Shown piece by piece: positions 27,379 through 37,195 of a stretch of 64,000 bases of DNA (positions within the stretch are counted from its first letter, which is position 1; the number at the start of each line of letters is the position of its first letter). Location: contig UCOA01000099.1 of assembly GCA_900474095.1 (NCBI GenBank), positions 1 through 64,000 on the forward strand, written 5' to 3'. The stretch is from Hyphomicrobiales bacterium (GTDB taxonomy: Bacteria > Pseudomonadota > Alphaproteobacteria > Rhizobiales > Rhizobiaceae). The notes beneath the pieces were generated by a model. That model was given only the letters and a program-made list of their open reading frames with translations, had not been told where the DNA came from and ran no database searches. Made by a program: the position numbers and the translations under genes.

Positions 27379-28530
27379 ATGTCGAACGCCAGCGCAGGAC
27401 GGAACGGGATTGCGCTGACGGAACGACAAAGGATTGCCTGGCTGAGGCTGATCCGCAGCGACAATGTCGGCCCTGCGACATTTCGTGATCTCATCAATCA
27501 TTTCGGCTCGGCCGAAACGGCGCTCGAAATGCTGCCCGAACTGTCCCGTCGCGGCGGCTCCACCCGCGCGATCCGCGTCGCCTCGGTGGCCGAAGCGGAA
27601 AAGGAGCTTGCCAGCGCCCATCGTTTCGGTGCCCGGTTCCTTGGCATCGGCGAGCCCGATTATCCGCCGGCCCTGCGCCAGATCGACGGCGCACCGCCTC
27701 TCCTCGCCGTCAAGGGCAATCCGGCCATCGGCACCGAGCCTTCTCTTGGCATCGTCGGTTCGCGCAACGCCTCGATCAGCGGCACCAAATTTGCGGCGAT
27801 GATCGCGCGCGACGTCGGTCGTGCAGGCTACTCGATTATTTCAGGGCTCGCCCGCGGTATAGACACGGCGGCGCACCGTGCCAGCCTCGAAACAGGCACG
27901 ATCGCAGCGCTTGCCGGCGGCCTCGACCGGCCCTACCCGCCCGAAAATATAGGCCTGCTGGACGAGATCACCGAAGGGAATGGCCTGGCAATCAGCGAAA
28001 TGCCGTTCGGCTGGGAACCGCGTGCCCGTGATTTTCCACGCCGCAACCGCCTGATTGCCGGCGTCAGCCTCGGGCTTGCTGTGGTCGAGGCAGCCTCCCG
28101 CTCCGGCTCGCTGATCACTGCGCGCTATGCCGCCGATTTCGGCAGGCTCGTCTTTGCCGTGCCCGGCTCGCCGCTCGATCCGCGCTGCCACGGCACCAAT
28201 GGTCTCTTGAAGGATGGGGCGATCGTGACGACAGAAGCGCAGGACATCCTGCAAGCACTGGCGCCCCTTAGCCGTATCGATCTTTTCACACCGCCTCAGG
28301 CAGAGGAACCGGGCGAATATGATGCCAAGCCGATGGCACCACCGCCGAATGAAAATGATCGCGTGCGGATCACCGATGCGCTTGGGCCAACGCCCGTCGA
28401 GATCGACGACATCATCCGCCACACGGGCCTTTCCGCGTCGGCCGTCTATCTTGTCCTTTTAGAACTGGATCTTGCCGGACGGCTTCACCGGCATCCCGGC
28501 GGCCTTGTTTCGCTCGCCGTTGGTGAATGA
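27379..28530 (+). CDS. dprA: DNA-processing protein DprA
   Basis: Loads RecA on incoming single-stranded DNA in transformation; widely kept in non-competent bacteria too. 383 aa. N-terminal helical domain ([19 protein letters not shown]), Rossmann-like core with IVGSRNAS and [35 protein letters not shown], then [12 protein letters not shown] and [17 protein letters not shown]-terminal winged-helix (about 320-383) ends GLVSLAVGE. Its 3' end overlaps the opposite small gene. Starts 6 bp after plsY. Confidence 0.95.
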   Translation: MSNASAGRNGIALTERQRIAWLRLIRSDNVGPATFRDLINHFGSAETALEMLPELSRRGGSTRAIRVASVAEAEKELASAHRFGARFLGIGEPDYPPALRQIDGAPPLLAVKGNPAIGTEPSLGIVGSRNASISGTKFAAMIARDVGRAGYSIISGLARGIDTAAHRASLETGTIAALAGGLDRPYPPENIGLLDEITEGNGLAISEMPFGWEPRARDFPRRNRLIAGVSLGLAVVEAASRSGSLITARYAADFGRLVFAVPGSPLDPRCHGTNGLLKDGAIVTTEAQDILQALAPLSRIDLFTPPQAEEPGEYDAKPMAPPPNENDRVRITDALGPTPVEIDDIIRHTGLSASAVYLVLLELDLAGRLHRHPGGLVSLAVGE

Positions 28531-28716
28531 CAGCTGCCGCTTGCCCGACAGAATGTCGCCAGCCTCGACGAAGGCCATCTCGATCAGGTAACACAACATG
28601 TCTGCGCCCTCGTTGCTGGCGACACCACGCAGTTCACCCAGCATCTGCCGGATATAGGTGATCTTTTCACGTGTCTGAGCGTCCCTCTTGCTGGCGCCGG
28701 GTGAATTCGGAATCAT
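28459..28716 (-). CDS. Conserved small protein of unknown function
   Basis: 85 aa from the ATG at 28716, with AGGGAAAA just upstream. Soluble and helical: [42 protein letters not shown], then a basic tail. The middle reads like a short all-helical regulator or partner protein; similar short proteins occur next to dprA in rhizobia, but I cannot name a family. Its C-terminus overlaps dprA tail-to-tail by 72 nt. Confidence 0.7.
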   Translation of the reverse strand: MIPNSPGASKRDAQTREKITYIRQMLGELRGVASNEGADMLCYLIEMAFVEAGDILSGKRQLSFTNGERNKAAGMPVKPSGKIQF

Positions 28717-29073
28717 CGGTTTTCCCTGCTGTGCATTCAACTCCGCCCGCAAACAGGCCTATATGCCCGAGCGCAACCCGGTGCAACGCCCTTCGGTTGT
28801 GTCATCGCCGCCGCGCGCTTCAGGAGGCTGAAAGCTCCTTTTCGGCCTCTTTCCAGCCGAGGACGATTACACTTCAAAGACGATAGCGCATTTATCTGTA
28901 ATTGCAATACGCACAAAATCTCTCATAGGTTGTATGCCGTTGTATGACCTTATTTTCAACCCAGCACTTGACCGCAGGCGAATCCCTGTCCATGTCGGGG
29001 CTTCGATATTTCCCAATGTGCCGCCTCTTCCCGGCATGGCACAGCTTTGAACGGTTGCTCTAAGAATATGACC
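28717..29073. other. Intergenic region upstream of topA
   Basis: 357 bp with no gene. A weak hairpin AGGAGGCT/AGCTCCT followed by TTTTC at 28822-28843 could end the plsY-dprA transcript. GTTGTATG occurs twice at 28929-28936 and 28939-28946, a direct repeat with a 10 bp period, about 130 bp before topA. A TTGACC at 28969-28974 may be a -35 element, without a clear -10. Confidence 0.45.
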
Positions 29074-31749
29074 ATGAATGTTGTCGTCGTGGAATCGCCC
29101 GCAAAGGCGAAGACCATCAACAAGTATCTTGGACCTGGCTATAAGGTGCTGGCCTCCTTCGGCCACGTCCGCGACTTGCCGGCCAAGGACGGCTCCGTCC
29201 TGCCGGATGACGATTTCGCCATGCTGTGGGAGGTCGATAGCGCGTCGGCCAAGCGGGTAAAGGACATCGGCGATGCCTTGAAGTCCTCGGACGGCCTTAT
29301 TCTCGCGACCGACCCGGATCGAGAGGGAGAAGCGATCTCCTGGCACGTGCTCGATCTTCTGAAAAAGAAGAAGCTGATTGGCGACAAGCCGGTGAGCCGC
29401 GTTGTCTTCAACGCCATCACCAAGAAGGCAGTCCTCGATGCCATGGCCAATCCGCGTGATATCGATGTGCCGCTGGTCGATGCCTACCTCGCCCGCCGCG
29501 CGCTCGATTATCTCGTCGGCTTCAACCTGTCGCCGGTTCTCTGGCGCAAGCTTCCGGGTGCCCGTTCGGCCGGCCGCGTGCAATCCGTAGCGCTACGTCT
29601 CGTCTGCGATCGGGAATCCGAAATCGAGCGCTTCGTTTCAGAAGAATACTGGAACCTCTCGGCGCTGCTGAAGACGCCTCGCGGCGATGAATTCGAGGCG
29701 CGGCTGGTATCGGCGGAAGGCAAGCGGCTGCAGCCGCGCTCCGTCACCAATGGCGAGGACGCCGGCAAACTGAAGGCTCTGCTCGAAGGTGCTGCTTACG
29801 TCGTCGAGAGCATCGAGGCGAAGCCGGTCAAGCGCAATCCGTCGCCGCCCTTCACCACCTCGACCTTGCAGCAGGCGGCCTCCTCCAAGCTCGGCTTTTC
29901 CGCGTCCCGCACCATGCAGGTGGCGCAGAAGCTCTATGAAGGTGTCGATCTCGGCGGAGAGACCGTAGGCCTGATCACCTATATGCGTACCGACGGTGTG
30001 CAGATGGCGGCAGAAGCGATCGATGCGGCCCGCAGCGCGATCGGCAGCCAGTTCGGCAGCCGCTATGTGCCGGAAAAAGCAAGGCTCTATTCGACCAAGG
30101 CGAAGAACGCCCAGGAAGCGCACGAGGCGGTGCGTCCCACCGACTTCGACCGGACACCCGACCAGGTGAAGCGTTTCCTCGATGCCGACCAGCTGCGTCT
30201 CTATGACCTTGTCTGGAAACGCGGTATCGCCAGCCAGATGGCATCGGCCGAGATCGAGCGCACCACCGTCGAGATCCTCGCTGACAACAACGGCCAGAAG
30301 GCAGGACTCAGGGCCGTCGGCTCCGTCATCCGCTTCGACGGCTTTATTGCAGCCTACACCGACGCCAAGGAAGACGGCGAACAGAGCGATGACGGCGACG
30401 AGGATGGCCGTCTCCCCGAAATCAATGCGCGTGAAAACCTCGCCAAGCAGAAGATTAATTCGAGCCAACACTTTACCGAGCCGCCGCCGCGTTATTCGGA
30501 AGCAACGCTGATCAAGAAGATGGAAGAGCTCGGAATCGGCCGTCCCTCCACCTACGCCGCGACGCTCGCCACATTGCGGGATCGCGAATATGTGACGATC
30601 GACAAGCGCAAGCTGATCCCGGAAGCCAAGGGCCGCCTGGTGACGGCCTTTCTCGAAAGCTTCTTCTCGCGCTACGTCGAATATGATTTCACGGCATCGC
30701 TGGAAGAAAAGCTCGACCAGATTTCCGCCGGTGAGCTCAACTGGAAGGATGTTCTTCGCGATTTCTGGAAGGACTTCTTCGCCCAGATCGAGGACACCAA
30801 GGAACTTCGTGTCACCAACGTTCTCGATGCCTTGAACGAAGAACTGGCGCCGCTGGTCTTCCCGAAGCGCGAGGATGGCAGCGATCCGCGCATCTGCCAG
30901 GTCTGCGGCACCGGCAAGCTGTCGCTGAAGCTCGGCAAATATGGCGCCTTCGTTGGCTGCTCGAACTATCCGGAATGCAACTTCACCCGTCAGCTCTCCT
31001 CCGACAGCAATGGCGGCGACGAGGGGTCCGTATCGAACGAACCGCAGTCGCTCGGGAAGGATCCGCATACCGGCGAGGAAATCACCCTGCGCTCCGGCCG
31101 TTTCGGGCCTTATGTCCAGCGCGGCGATGGCAAGGAGGCCAAACGTTCGAGCCTGCCCAAGGGCTGGACACCGGCCACCGTCGATCACGAGAAGGCGCTG
31201 GCGCTTCTCTCGCTGCCGCGCGACATCGGTGCCCATCCGGAAACCGGCAAGATGATCTCCTCCGGCCTCGGCCGATACGGACCTTTCATCCTGCATGACA
31301 GCACCTATGCGAATGTGGATTCGATCGAGGACGTCTTCTCGATCGGCCTCAACCGCGCCGTCTCGGTGCTCGCCGACAAGCAGTCGAAAGGCCCCGGCGG
31401 CCGCGGGCGCACTGCGGCAGCGGCTCTGAAGGAGATCGGCGATCACCCGGACGGCGGGGCCATCACCGTCCGGGACGGCAAATACGGTCCTTACGTCAAC
31501 TGGGGCAAGGTCAATGCGACGCTGCCCAAGGGCAAGGATCCGGCGTCGGTGACACTGGCGGAAGCACTCCTCCTCATTGCCGAGCGCATCGCCAAGGGCG
31601 GCATCAAGACGACCAAGGCTAAGGCGGCGGCAAAGCCGAAGGCGGCACAGGGTGAAGGTGCTGCCGCAAAAACGGCCAAGCCGAAAGCCGCAGCCAAATC
31701 CAAGGCGGCTGCCAAGCCGAAGACGGCAGCAAAAGCCAAGAAGGGCTGA
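29074..31749 (+). CDS. topA: DNA topoisomerase I
   Basis: Relaxes negative supercoils. 891 aa from the ATG at 29074 (MNVVVVESPAKAKTINKYLG); ATGs at 29068 and 29047 are alternatives. Toprim domain with ATDPDREGEAISWH; type IA core with PGARSAGRVQSVALRL; catalytic tyrosine Y303 in LITYMRTDG. One complete four-Cys zinc ribbon is present (C608, C611, C629, C635), followed by related segments without Cys that repeat the RFGPYVQ / RYGPFIL / KYGPYVN motif. The last 45 residues are Lys/Ala/Pro repeats, a DNA-binding tail. Followed by rnr two bases after the stop. Confidence 0.97.
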   Translation: MNVVVVESPAKAKTINKYLGPGYKVLASFGHVRDLPAKDGSVLPDDDFAMLWEVDSASAKRVKDIGDALKSSDGLILATDPDREGEAISWHVLDLLKKKKLIGDKPVSRVVFNAITKKAVLDAMANPRDIDVPLVDAYLARRALDYLVGFNLSPVLWRKLPGARSAGRVQSVALRLVCDRESEIERFVSEEYWNLSALLKTPRGDEFEARLVSAEGKRLQPRSVTNGEDAGKLKALLEGAAYVVESIEAKPVKRNPSPPFTTSTLQQAASSKLGFSASRTMQVAQKLYEGVDLGGETVGLITYMRTDGVQMAAEAIDAARSAIGSQFGSRYVPEKARLYSTKAKNAQEAHEAVRPTDFDRTPDQVKRFLDADQLRLYDLVWKRGIASQMASAEIERTTVEILADNNGQKAGLRAVGSVIRFDGFIAAYTDAKEDGEQSDDGDEDGRLPEINARENLAKQKINSSQHFTEPPPRYSEATLIKKMEELGIGRPSTYAATLATLRDREYVTIDKRKLIPEAKGRLVTAFLESFFSRYVEYDFTASLEEKLDQISAGELNWKDVLRDFWKDFFAQIEDTKELRVTNVLDALNEELAPLVFPKREDGSDPRICQVCGTGKLSLKLGKYGAFVGCSNYPECNFTRQLSSDSNGGDEGSVSNEPQSLGKDPHTGEEITLRSGRFGPYVQRGDGKEAKRSSLPKGWTPATVDHEKALALLSLPRDIGAHPETGKMISSGLGRYGPFILHDSTYANVDSIEDVFSIGLNRAVSVLADKQSKGPGGRGRTAAAALKEIGDHPDGGAITVRDGKYGPYVNWGKVNATLPKGKDPASVTLAEALLLIAERIAKGGIKTTKAKAAAKPKAAQGEGAAAKTAKPKAAAKSKAAAKPKTAAKAKKG

Positions 31750-31751
31750 AC

Positions 31752-34127
31752 GTGACCAGGACACCGCGCGATCGCCCCGAACGGCCCGGCAAACCCGCAG
31801 TCCGCCTCGGACGCGCGGGCAGACAAATGCCTGCTCCTGCGGAAGACACCGTTATCATCCACGGTGCCGTGCCGCCGCGCGACGTGCTGATGCGCTTCAT
31901 CACCGACAATCCGGACAAGGCGTCGAAGCGCGAGATTTCCAAGGCTTTCGGCCTGAAGGGCGAAACGCGCGTCGAGCTCAAGGCGCTTCTTCGCGAGCTT
32001 GAAGAAGAGGGAATGCTCGAAAAGAAGCGCAAGTCGCTGGTGCGTCCCGGCGCCCTGCCTCCGGTCACCGTGCTCGATATCACCACCCGCGACAAGGACG
32101 GCGAACTGATCGGCCGCCCCGCCGAATGGCCGGAGGATGCGGGCGTCGCGCCGGCAGTCGCTATTCGACAATCCACCGTCGGCAAGGCCAAGGGCAAGAC
32201 GCCGGTCGGTGGGCTTGGCGACCGGGTGCTCGCAAAGATTTTCCCGTCCAAGGACCGCGCCGGGCCAGCCTACACGGCTCGCATCGTCAAGGTTCTCGAC
32301 AGGAAACGCGGCGGCAACGCCGCACTCGGCGTCTTCCGTGCGTCGCCCGACGGCGGCGGTCGTATCATGCCGATCGAGAAACGCGGCGAGGAACTGCAGG
32401 TCGATGCCGGTCATGAGGGACAGGCGCAGGATGGCGATCTGGTCGAAGTCGAAATCGCCCGCATCGGCCGTTTCGGCCTGCCACGGGCGCAGGTGAAATC
32501 GATCATCGGCTCGGTCGCCACGGAAAAGGCGATCTCGATGATCGCAATCCACGCTCACGGTATTCCCTATATTTTCCCCGACGGCGTTGTCCGCGAAGCC
32601 GAAGCGGCCGGTCCCGCCACCATGTCGCATCGGGAGGACTGGCGCTCGCTGCCTCTGATCACCATCGATCCGGCCGACGCCAAAGACCATGACGACGCGG
32701 TGCATGCCGAGCCCGATACATCACCGGAAAATCCGGGCGGCGTGATCGTTACCGTCGCAATCGCCGACGTCTCCTGGTATGTGCGGCCGAAATCGGCGCT
32801 CGACCAGGAAGCTCTGAAGCGTGGCAACTCGGTCTATTTCCCTGATCGCGTCGTGCCCATGCTGCCGGAACGCATATCCAACGAGCTGTGCTCGCTGAAA
32901 CAGGGTGTCGACCGGCCGGCGCTTGCCGTGCGCATGCGCTTCTCGAAGGAAGGCCGCAAGGCCGGCCACACCTTCCACCGTATCATGATGAAGAGTGCGG
33001 CCAAGCTCTCCTATCAACAGGCGCAGGCCGCGATTGACGGCAAGCCGGACGACCAGACAGGGCCGCTGCTCGAGCCGATCCTGAAGCCGCTCTGGGATGC
33101 TTACGGGATATTGACCCGCGGCCGCGAACGGCGTCAGCCGCTCGAACTCAACATGCCCGAGCGCAAGATTATCCTGAAGCCGGACGGCACAGTCGACCGG
33201 GTCTTCGTGCCGGACCGCCTCGATGCTCACAAGCTGATCGAAGAGATGATGATCCAGGCGAATGTGGCAGCCGCCGAAACGCTTGAGATCAAGCGCCAGC
33301 CGCTGGTCTACCGCGTCCACGACGCGCCATCGCTTGCCAAGCAGGAAAGCCTGCGCACGTTTCTCGCCACTTTGGACCTCTCCCTCGTCAAGGGCGGCAA
33401 CCTGCGCTCCAACCACTTCAACGGCATCCTGTCGAAGGCCGAAGGCCAGCCCTATGAGACCATGGTCAACGAGATGGTGCTGCGCTCCCAGAGCCAGGCT
33501 ATATACAGCCCCGAAAATATCGGCCATTTCGGCCTCAACCTGATGAAATATGCGCATTTCACCTCGCCCATCCGCCGCTATGCGGACCTGATCGTACATC
33601 GGGCGCTGGTCGGCACGCTTGGGCTCGGCGAAGGCGGCATCACACCGACCGAGGAAGCGGCCCTCAACGATATCGCTGCGGAAATTTCGACCTTCGAGCG
33701 CCGGGCGATGGCGGCCGAGCGCGACACCGTCGACCGGCTGATCGCGCATCATCTGAGCGGCCGGGTCAACGAGGAATTCGACGGCCGCGTGTCAGGCGTG
33801 ACCAAATCGGGACTATTTGTCACCCTTCCGGCCTATGGCGCGGACGGTTTCGTGCCTATATCTACGCTGGGACGCGACTATTTTATCTATGACGAGGCGC
33901 ATCAGGCGCTTTCCGGTGAAAAAACCGGGCTCGGCTACCGCCTCGGTGATCCGGTCCGCGTCAAATTGGTGGAAGCCGTACCGCTTGCCGGCGCGCTCCG
34001 CTTCGAAATGTTGAGCGAAGGACGCAAGATGCCGACGGCGACGCGCTCCTTTCACAAATCCGGCCGCCGGGATCGCAGCGGCGCCCGCACAATGCCGGGA
34101 ACGCGACCACCGCGCGGCAGGCGATAG
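31752..34127 (+). CDS. rnr: Ribonuclease R
   Basis: 3'-5' exoribonuclease able to degrade structured RNA. 791 aa from a GTG start at 31752. Order: N-terminal winged-helix region (about 45-90, SKREISKAFGLKGETRVELKALLRELEEEGML), two cold-shock domains, the RNB catalytic domain with ITIDPADAKDHDDAVHAE (aspartates that bind Mg) and HFTSPIRRYADLIVHR, then an S1 domain (VNEEFDGRVSGVTKSGLFVTLPAYGADGFV) and a basic tail (SGRRDRSGARTMPG). Directly follows topA (2-nt gap), so the two are in one operon. Confidence 0.96.
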   Translation: MTRTPRDRPERPGKPAVRLGRAGRQMPAPAEDTVIIHGAVPPRDVLMRFITDNPDKASKREISKAFGLKGETRVELKALLRELEEEGMLEKKRKSLVRPGALPPVTVLDITTRDKDGELIGRPAEWPEDAGVAPAVAIRQSTVGKAKGKTPVGGLGDRVLAKIFPSKDRAGPAYTARIVKVLDRKRGGNAALGVFRASPDGGGRIMPIEKRGEELQVDAGHEGQAQDGDLVEVEIARIGRFGLPRAQVKSIIGSVATEKAISMIAIHAHGIPYIFPDGVVREAEAAGPATMSHREDWRSLPLITIDPADAKDHDDAVHAEPDTSPENPGGVIVTVAIADVSWYVRPKSALDQEALKRGNSVYFPDRVVPMLPERISNELCSLKQGVDRPALAVRMRFSKEGRKAGHTFHRIMMKSAAKLSYQQAQAAIDGKPDDQTGPLLEPILKPLWDAYGILTRGRERRQPLELNMPERKIILKPDGTVDRVFVPDRLDAHKLIEEMMIQANVAAAETLEIKRQPLVYRVHDAPSLAKQESLRTFLATLDLSLVKGGNLRSNHFNGILSKAEGQPYETMVNEMVLRSQSQAIYSPENIGHFGLNLMKYAHFTSPIRRYADLIVHRALVGTLGLGEGGITPTEEAALNDIAAEISTFERRAMAAERDTVDRLIAHHLSGRVNEEFDGRVSGVTKSGLFVTLPAYGADGFVPISTLGRDYFIYDEAHQALSGEKTGLGYRLGDPVRVKLVEAVPLAGALRFEMLSEGRKMPTATRSFHKSGRRDRSGARTMPGTRPPRGRR

Positions 34128-34167
34128 AGGACGTGAAGGCAAAGCCTCGCGTCCGCAGATTGAGGAT

Positions 34168-34635
34168 ATGGACATGCAGGCAGCTGGCAGCACTCCGGAA
34201 ACAGTCCGCTTTGAACAGACACGCGCGGCAGAGCGTCCCGCCGGCCGGTCAATCAAGCGCGGGCTGTTGAACACCTGCCCGGCCTGCGGCAGCGGCAAGC
34301 TTTTCGGCCGATTCCTGAAGACCGTGCATGCCTGCGAAGCCTGCGGCGAACAGCTCGACGAGCATCGCGCCGACGACTTCCCTCCCTACATCGTCGTGAC
34401 GATCATGGGCCATATCGTTCTCGGCGGCTTCATGATGACCGAAATGATCCTGCCGCTCACCAGTTGGGGGCACCTGGCCATCTGGGTGCCGATCACGATC
34501 CTCGGCTCTCTCGGCCTGATGCAGCCCGTCAAGGGTGGTGTCGTCGGTCTGCAATGGGCACTGCGCATGCACGGCTTCGGCGGTCATGAGGATAAGCCGG
34601 AAGACGTCCTGCCCCTCACGGACCGTACTGCGTGA
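34168..34635 (+). CDS. DUF983 membrane protein
   Basis: 155 aa. N-terminal zinc-ribbon-like pairs C37-P-A-C40 and C56-E-A-C59, then DEHRADDFPPYIVVTIMGHIVLGG, then two to three membrane spans, with LGLMQPVKGGVVGLQWALRMHGF near the end. DUF983 proteins are found across alphaproteobacteria, frequently near rnr; function unknown. The stop overlaps the GTG start of the NUDIX gene. Confidence 0.85.
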   Translation: MDMQAAGSTPETVRFEQTRAAERPAGRSIKRGLLNTCPACGSGKLFGRFLKTVHACEACGEQLDEHRADDFPPYIVVTIMGHIVLGGFMMTEMILPLTSWGHLAIWVPITILGSLGLMQPVKGGVVGLQWALRMHGFGGHEDKPEDVLPLTDRTA

Positions 34636-35342
34636 CGGGCAGCGGCGAGGGGCTGGCCGAAGGCCTGCCCTCCATCACACAGAGACCTCGTTCCCCGCGG
34701 CCGCGCGATGCCGCGTCGATCATGCTGCTCGATCGTTCACAGGCTCAGGTGCGCGTGCTCGTCGGCAAACGCCACAAGGCGCATGTCTTCATGCCGGACC
34801 TTCATGTTTTTCCCGGCGGCCGCAGAGATGCGTCCGATTATAGACTCCCCTGGTCCGGAGATATCCATCCTGCCGTAATCGAACGGCTGAAAGCAGCCTA
34901 TGTGCAGCGTGCGAGCGAAAATCGATTGCGCGCCATCGCCCTTGCAGCCCTTCGCGAACTCCACGAAGAGGCTAGCATCGCCATTGGCCGAAAAGACTCC
35001 GGAAACACTAAGTTACCTTTCCTTCCCGATCTCACAAACTTGCGCTATATGGCACGGGCGATTACCCCTCCGGGATTTCCGCGCCGGTTCGACACCCATT
35101 TTTTCGCCCTTTTTACGGACGAAGCGGGTGTGGATCCCACGGATATCCGCGACAGCCGGGAGCTCGAAGATTTGAGATGGATTGATGTGAACGATGTTTC
35201 GGCCGTGCGCATGCCCGACATCACCGGGATCATCCTCGCCGATTTGAGGGCAAGCCTTGAATCCGATGCGTCTCTGCCCTTTGGAAGGCCGGTGCCGTTC
35301 TACTACACGCGTCATGGGCGGTTCGTCCGAGACCTTCTCTAA
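34632..35342 (+). CDS. NUDIX hydrolase family protein
   Basis: 236 aa from a GTG that overlaps the DUF983 stop (GTGA). N-terminal strand and VFPGGRRDASDYRL form the first half of the fold; the Nudix helix is LAALRELHEEASIAI (about 103-117) with the expected R-E-x-x-E-E core, but a long insertion separates it from the G-G element, as in the NUDT7/NUDT19-like (CoA diphosphatase-like) group. C-terminal FDTHFFALFTDEA and LRWIDVNDV. Substrate undecided. Confidence 0.82.
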   Translation: MTGSGEGLAEGLPSITQRPRSPRPRDAASIMLLDRSQAQVRVLVGKRHKAHVFMPDLHVFPGGRRDASDYRLPWSGDIHPAVIERLKAAYVQRASENRLRAIALAALRELHEEASIAIGRKDSGNTKLPFLPDLTNLRYMARAITPPGFPRRFDTHFFALFTDEAGVDPTDIRDSRELEDLRWIDVNDVSAVRMPDITGIILADLRASLESDASLPFGRPVPFYYTRHGRFVRDLL

Positions 35343-35355
35343 GGAATTTCATTGC

Positions 35356-36540
35356 ATGTCACAGCCGCCGTCCGGCACGCCAGCGCCGGTTGAGGAGATC
35401 CACTGGCTATCGCTGATCGCCGCGGTCGCCGCCATTACGGCGGTCGGGATCGCGATCGGTCTCGGCCTGCCGCTGCTCAGCATCATCATGGAGAAGCGCG
35501 GAATTTCCTCGACGCTGATCGGCCTTAACTCGGCCATGGCCGGCCTTGCCTCCATGGCAGCGGCCGTCGTTACGGCGAAAATCGCCCACGATTACGGCGT
35601 CGCCAACACGATGCTCATGGCGGTGCTCCTGTCCGCCCTCAGTGCCATCGGCTTCTACTACATCGAGAATTTCTGGCTCTGGTTCCCGTTGCGCGTCGTC
35701 TTCCATGGTGCGATCACCGTTCTGTTCGTGCTGTCCGAGTTCTGGATCAACGCCACCGCGCCGCCGAGCCGCAGGGGGCTCGTCCTCGGCATCTACGGCA
35801 CCGTCCTGTCGTTGGGTTTTGCGACCGGGCCACTGCTCTTCTCGATCCTCGGCAGCGAGGGCATCCTGCCCTTCGCCGTTGGCGCCGGCGTGATTCTGCT
35901 TGCCGCCATCCCGATCTTCATCGCCCGCAATGAAAGCCCGGAGCTCAATGAGAAGCCGGAACTGCATTTCATGCGCTATGTCTTCCTCGTGCCGACCGCG
36001 ACGGCCGCAGTCTTCATTTTCGGCGCTGTCGAATCAGGCGGCCTCTCGCTCTTCCCGATCTACGGAACACGCAGTGGCTTCACCGAATCGCAGGCGGCGC
36101 TGCTCCTTACCGTCATGGGCATCGGCAACGTGATCTTCCAAATCCCGCTCGGCATGCTGTCGGACCGCATGAAGGACCGCCGCAATCTTCTGGCTATGAT
36201 GACGGTCGTTGGCTTGGCCGGGGCGCTGTGTCTGCCTTTGCTGCAAGGTAACTGGTGGCTGATGGCGGTCGTGCTCCTGTTCTGGGGCGGCAGCGTCTCC
36301 GGCCTTTATACTGTGGGCCTCAGCCATCTCGGCTCGCGCCTGCACGGAGCCGACCTAGCGGCCGCCAACGCCGCCTTCATCTTCTCCTATGCGGTCGGCA
36401 CTGTGGCAGGCCCGCAGGCCATTGGAGCCGCGATGGACATTACCGGCAATGACGGTTTTGCCTGGGCGATTGCCGCTTTCTTCGGGCTTTATGTGGTACT
36501 TTCCGTGATCAGAATCGTTTTCAACCCAAAACGGACTTGA
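35356..36540 (+). CDS. MFS transporter
   Basis: 394 aa from the ATG at 35356 with AAGGA ten bases upstream. Twelve predicted membrane spans. Similar in layout to the YfcJ/UMF-like drug or sugar exporters: [36 protein letters not shown], motif-A-like [16 protein letters not shown] between spans 8 and 9 (about residue 260), and [19 protein letters not shown]. Substrate unknown. In the topA-rnr-DUF983-NUDIX-MFS run, all on the plus strand with short gaps. Confidence 0.88.
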   Translation: MSQPPSGTPAPVEEIHWLSLIAAVAAITAVGIAIGLGLPLLSIIMEKRGISSTLIGLNSAMAGLASMAAAVVTAKIAHDYGVANTMLMAVLLSALSAIGFYYIENFWLWFPLRVVFHGAITVLFVLSEFWINATAPPSRRGLVLGIYGTVLSLGFATGPLLFSILGSEGILPFAVGAGVILLAAIPIFIARNESPELNEKPELHFMRYVFLVPTATAAVFIFGAVESGGLSLFPIYGTRSGFTESQAALLLTVMGIGNVIFQIPLGMLSDRMKDRRNLLAMMTVVGLAGALCLPLLQGNWWLMAVVLLFWGGSVSGLYTVGLSHLGSRLHGADLAAANAAFIFSYAVGTVAGPQAIGAAMDITGNDGFAWAIAAFFGLYVVLSVIRIVFNPKRT

Positions 36541-36632
36541 CTTTTCGGGCGCGATTTGTAGTTTCGCGCCAAGTTTGCCGGGACCCGCCTTGGATGTCCG
36601 CGGCTTTGTTTTTTTATAAAGGCAGGACGACC

Positions 36633-36800
36633 ATGGCGAAAGCTGCAAAACTCAAGATCAAGCTGCTGTCGACGGCCGACACGGGTTTCTTCTACGTGAC
36701 CTCCAAGAACAGCCGCACCAAGACGGACAAGATGTCCTTCACGAAATACGACCCGGTCGTGCGCAAGCACGTCGAGTTCAAGGAAACCAAGATCAAGTGA
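36633..36800 (+). CDS. rpmG: 50S ribosomal protein L33
   Basis: 55 aa: [20 protein letters not shown], then [14 protein letters not shown] and a C-terminal FKETKIK. There are no cysteines, so this is the zinc-independent (C-minus) form. Start set by AGGA six bases upstream. A TATAAA at 36615-36620 may be the -10 of its own promoter. A strong terminator follows 22 bp after the stop. Confidence 0.96.
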   Translation: MAKAAKLKIKLLSTADTGFFYVTSKNSRTKTDKMSFTKYDPVVRKHVEFKETKIK

Positions 36801-36822
36801 GATCTGGTTCCGATTGGAATGC

Positions 36823-36857
36823 AAAGGCGCCGGCTGAAAAGCCTGGCGCTTTTTTTT
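36823..36857 (+). terminator. Rho-independent terminator of rpmG
   Basis: AAGGCGCCGGCT, loop GAAA, AGCCTGGCGCTT with one bulged base, then a run of T (36850-36857). Confidence 0.9.
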
Positions 36858-36886
36858 GCGCTTGTGCCGGAACCTGTGCGTCGGCC

Positions 36887-36992
36887 TACAGCGCCGCGCG
36901 TCAAACCTGACGCGCAAAGGACGCTGTAGCGCTTGAAACTGCTGCATAATTTTATCCATAAATCGATTCCGATTTAAGGAATTATGCAGTAG
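36887..36992. repeat. RIME-like intergenic repeat, copy 2
   Basis: 106 bp, same build as 11989-12095. Outer arms TACAGCG/CGCTGTA with GCGCGTCA/TGACGCGC inside, then CTGCATAATT/AATTATGCAG (perfect in this copy) with TAAATCG/CCGATTTA inside. It lies just after the rpmG terminator. Confidence 0.85.
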
Positions 36993-37023
36993 TGCCTTCA
37001 CGATCCCCTCGTCTACGCTGCCG

Positions 37024-37059
37024 CGAATCAAAACGCCGTCCCGGGTAGGGACGGCGTTT
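37024..37059 (-). terminator. Terminator-like hairpin of the candidate small RNA
   Basis: AAACGCCGTCCC (37031-37042), loop GGGTA, GGGACGGCGTTT (37048-37059) as read on the plus strand. Transcribed from the minus strand it ends in GGCGTTTTGATT, a short U-tract. It could also stop plus-strand transcription weakly. Confidence 0.65.
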
Positions 37060-37195
37060 CAATGGGTGTCGACTGATCGAAACCGCGGCACGAGGAACCG
37101 CATTGGTTACAGATCAGCCGACAAACCCCACGACCCAGGAGATGCGGCGGACCTGACATCATGGGGTAGTCGATGGGAGTTGATCCTCCCTTACC
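37026..37195 (-). ncRNA. Candidate small RNA between rpmG and pleD
   Basis: On the minus strand about 170 nt fold into successive hairpins: GGGAG/CTCCC at the 5' end; CGAC-TA-CCCCA pairing with TGGGG-TTT-GTCG, with CAGG/CCTG inside; an 11-bp stem GTCGGCTGATC/GATCAGTCGAC enclosing AACC/GGTT and GCGG/CCGC; then a 12-bp terminator hairpin. Apical loops expose CTCCTG and TTCCTCG, which resemble the anti-Shine-Dalgarno loops of rhizobial trans-acting sRNAs. Upstream is a T-rich stretch (37208-37240) but no convincing promoter. The 5' end is approximate. A 71-codon frame (37028-37243) overlaps but would be translated through the terminator. Confidence 0.6.

Noticed and set aside
29638-31764. Minus-strand frame of 708 codons opposite topA
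   Set aside because: Shadow of topA; no ribosome binding site or domain.
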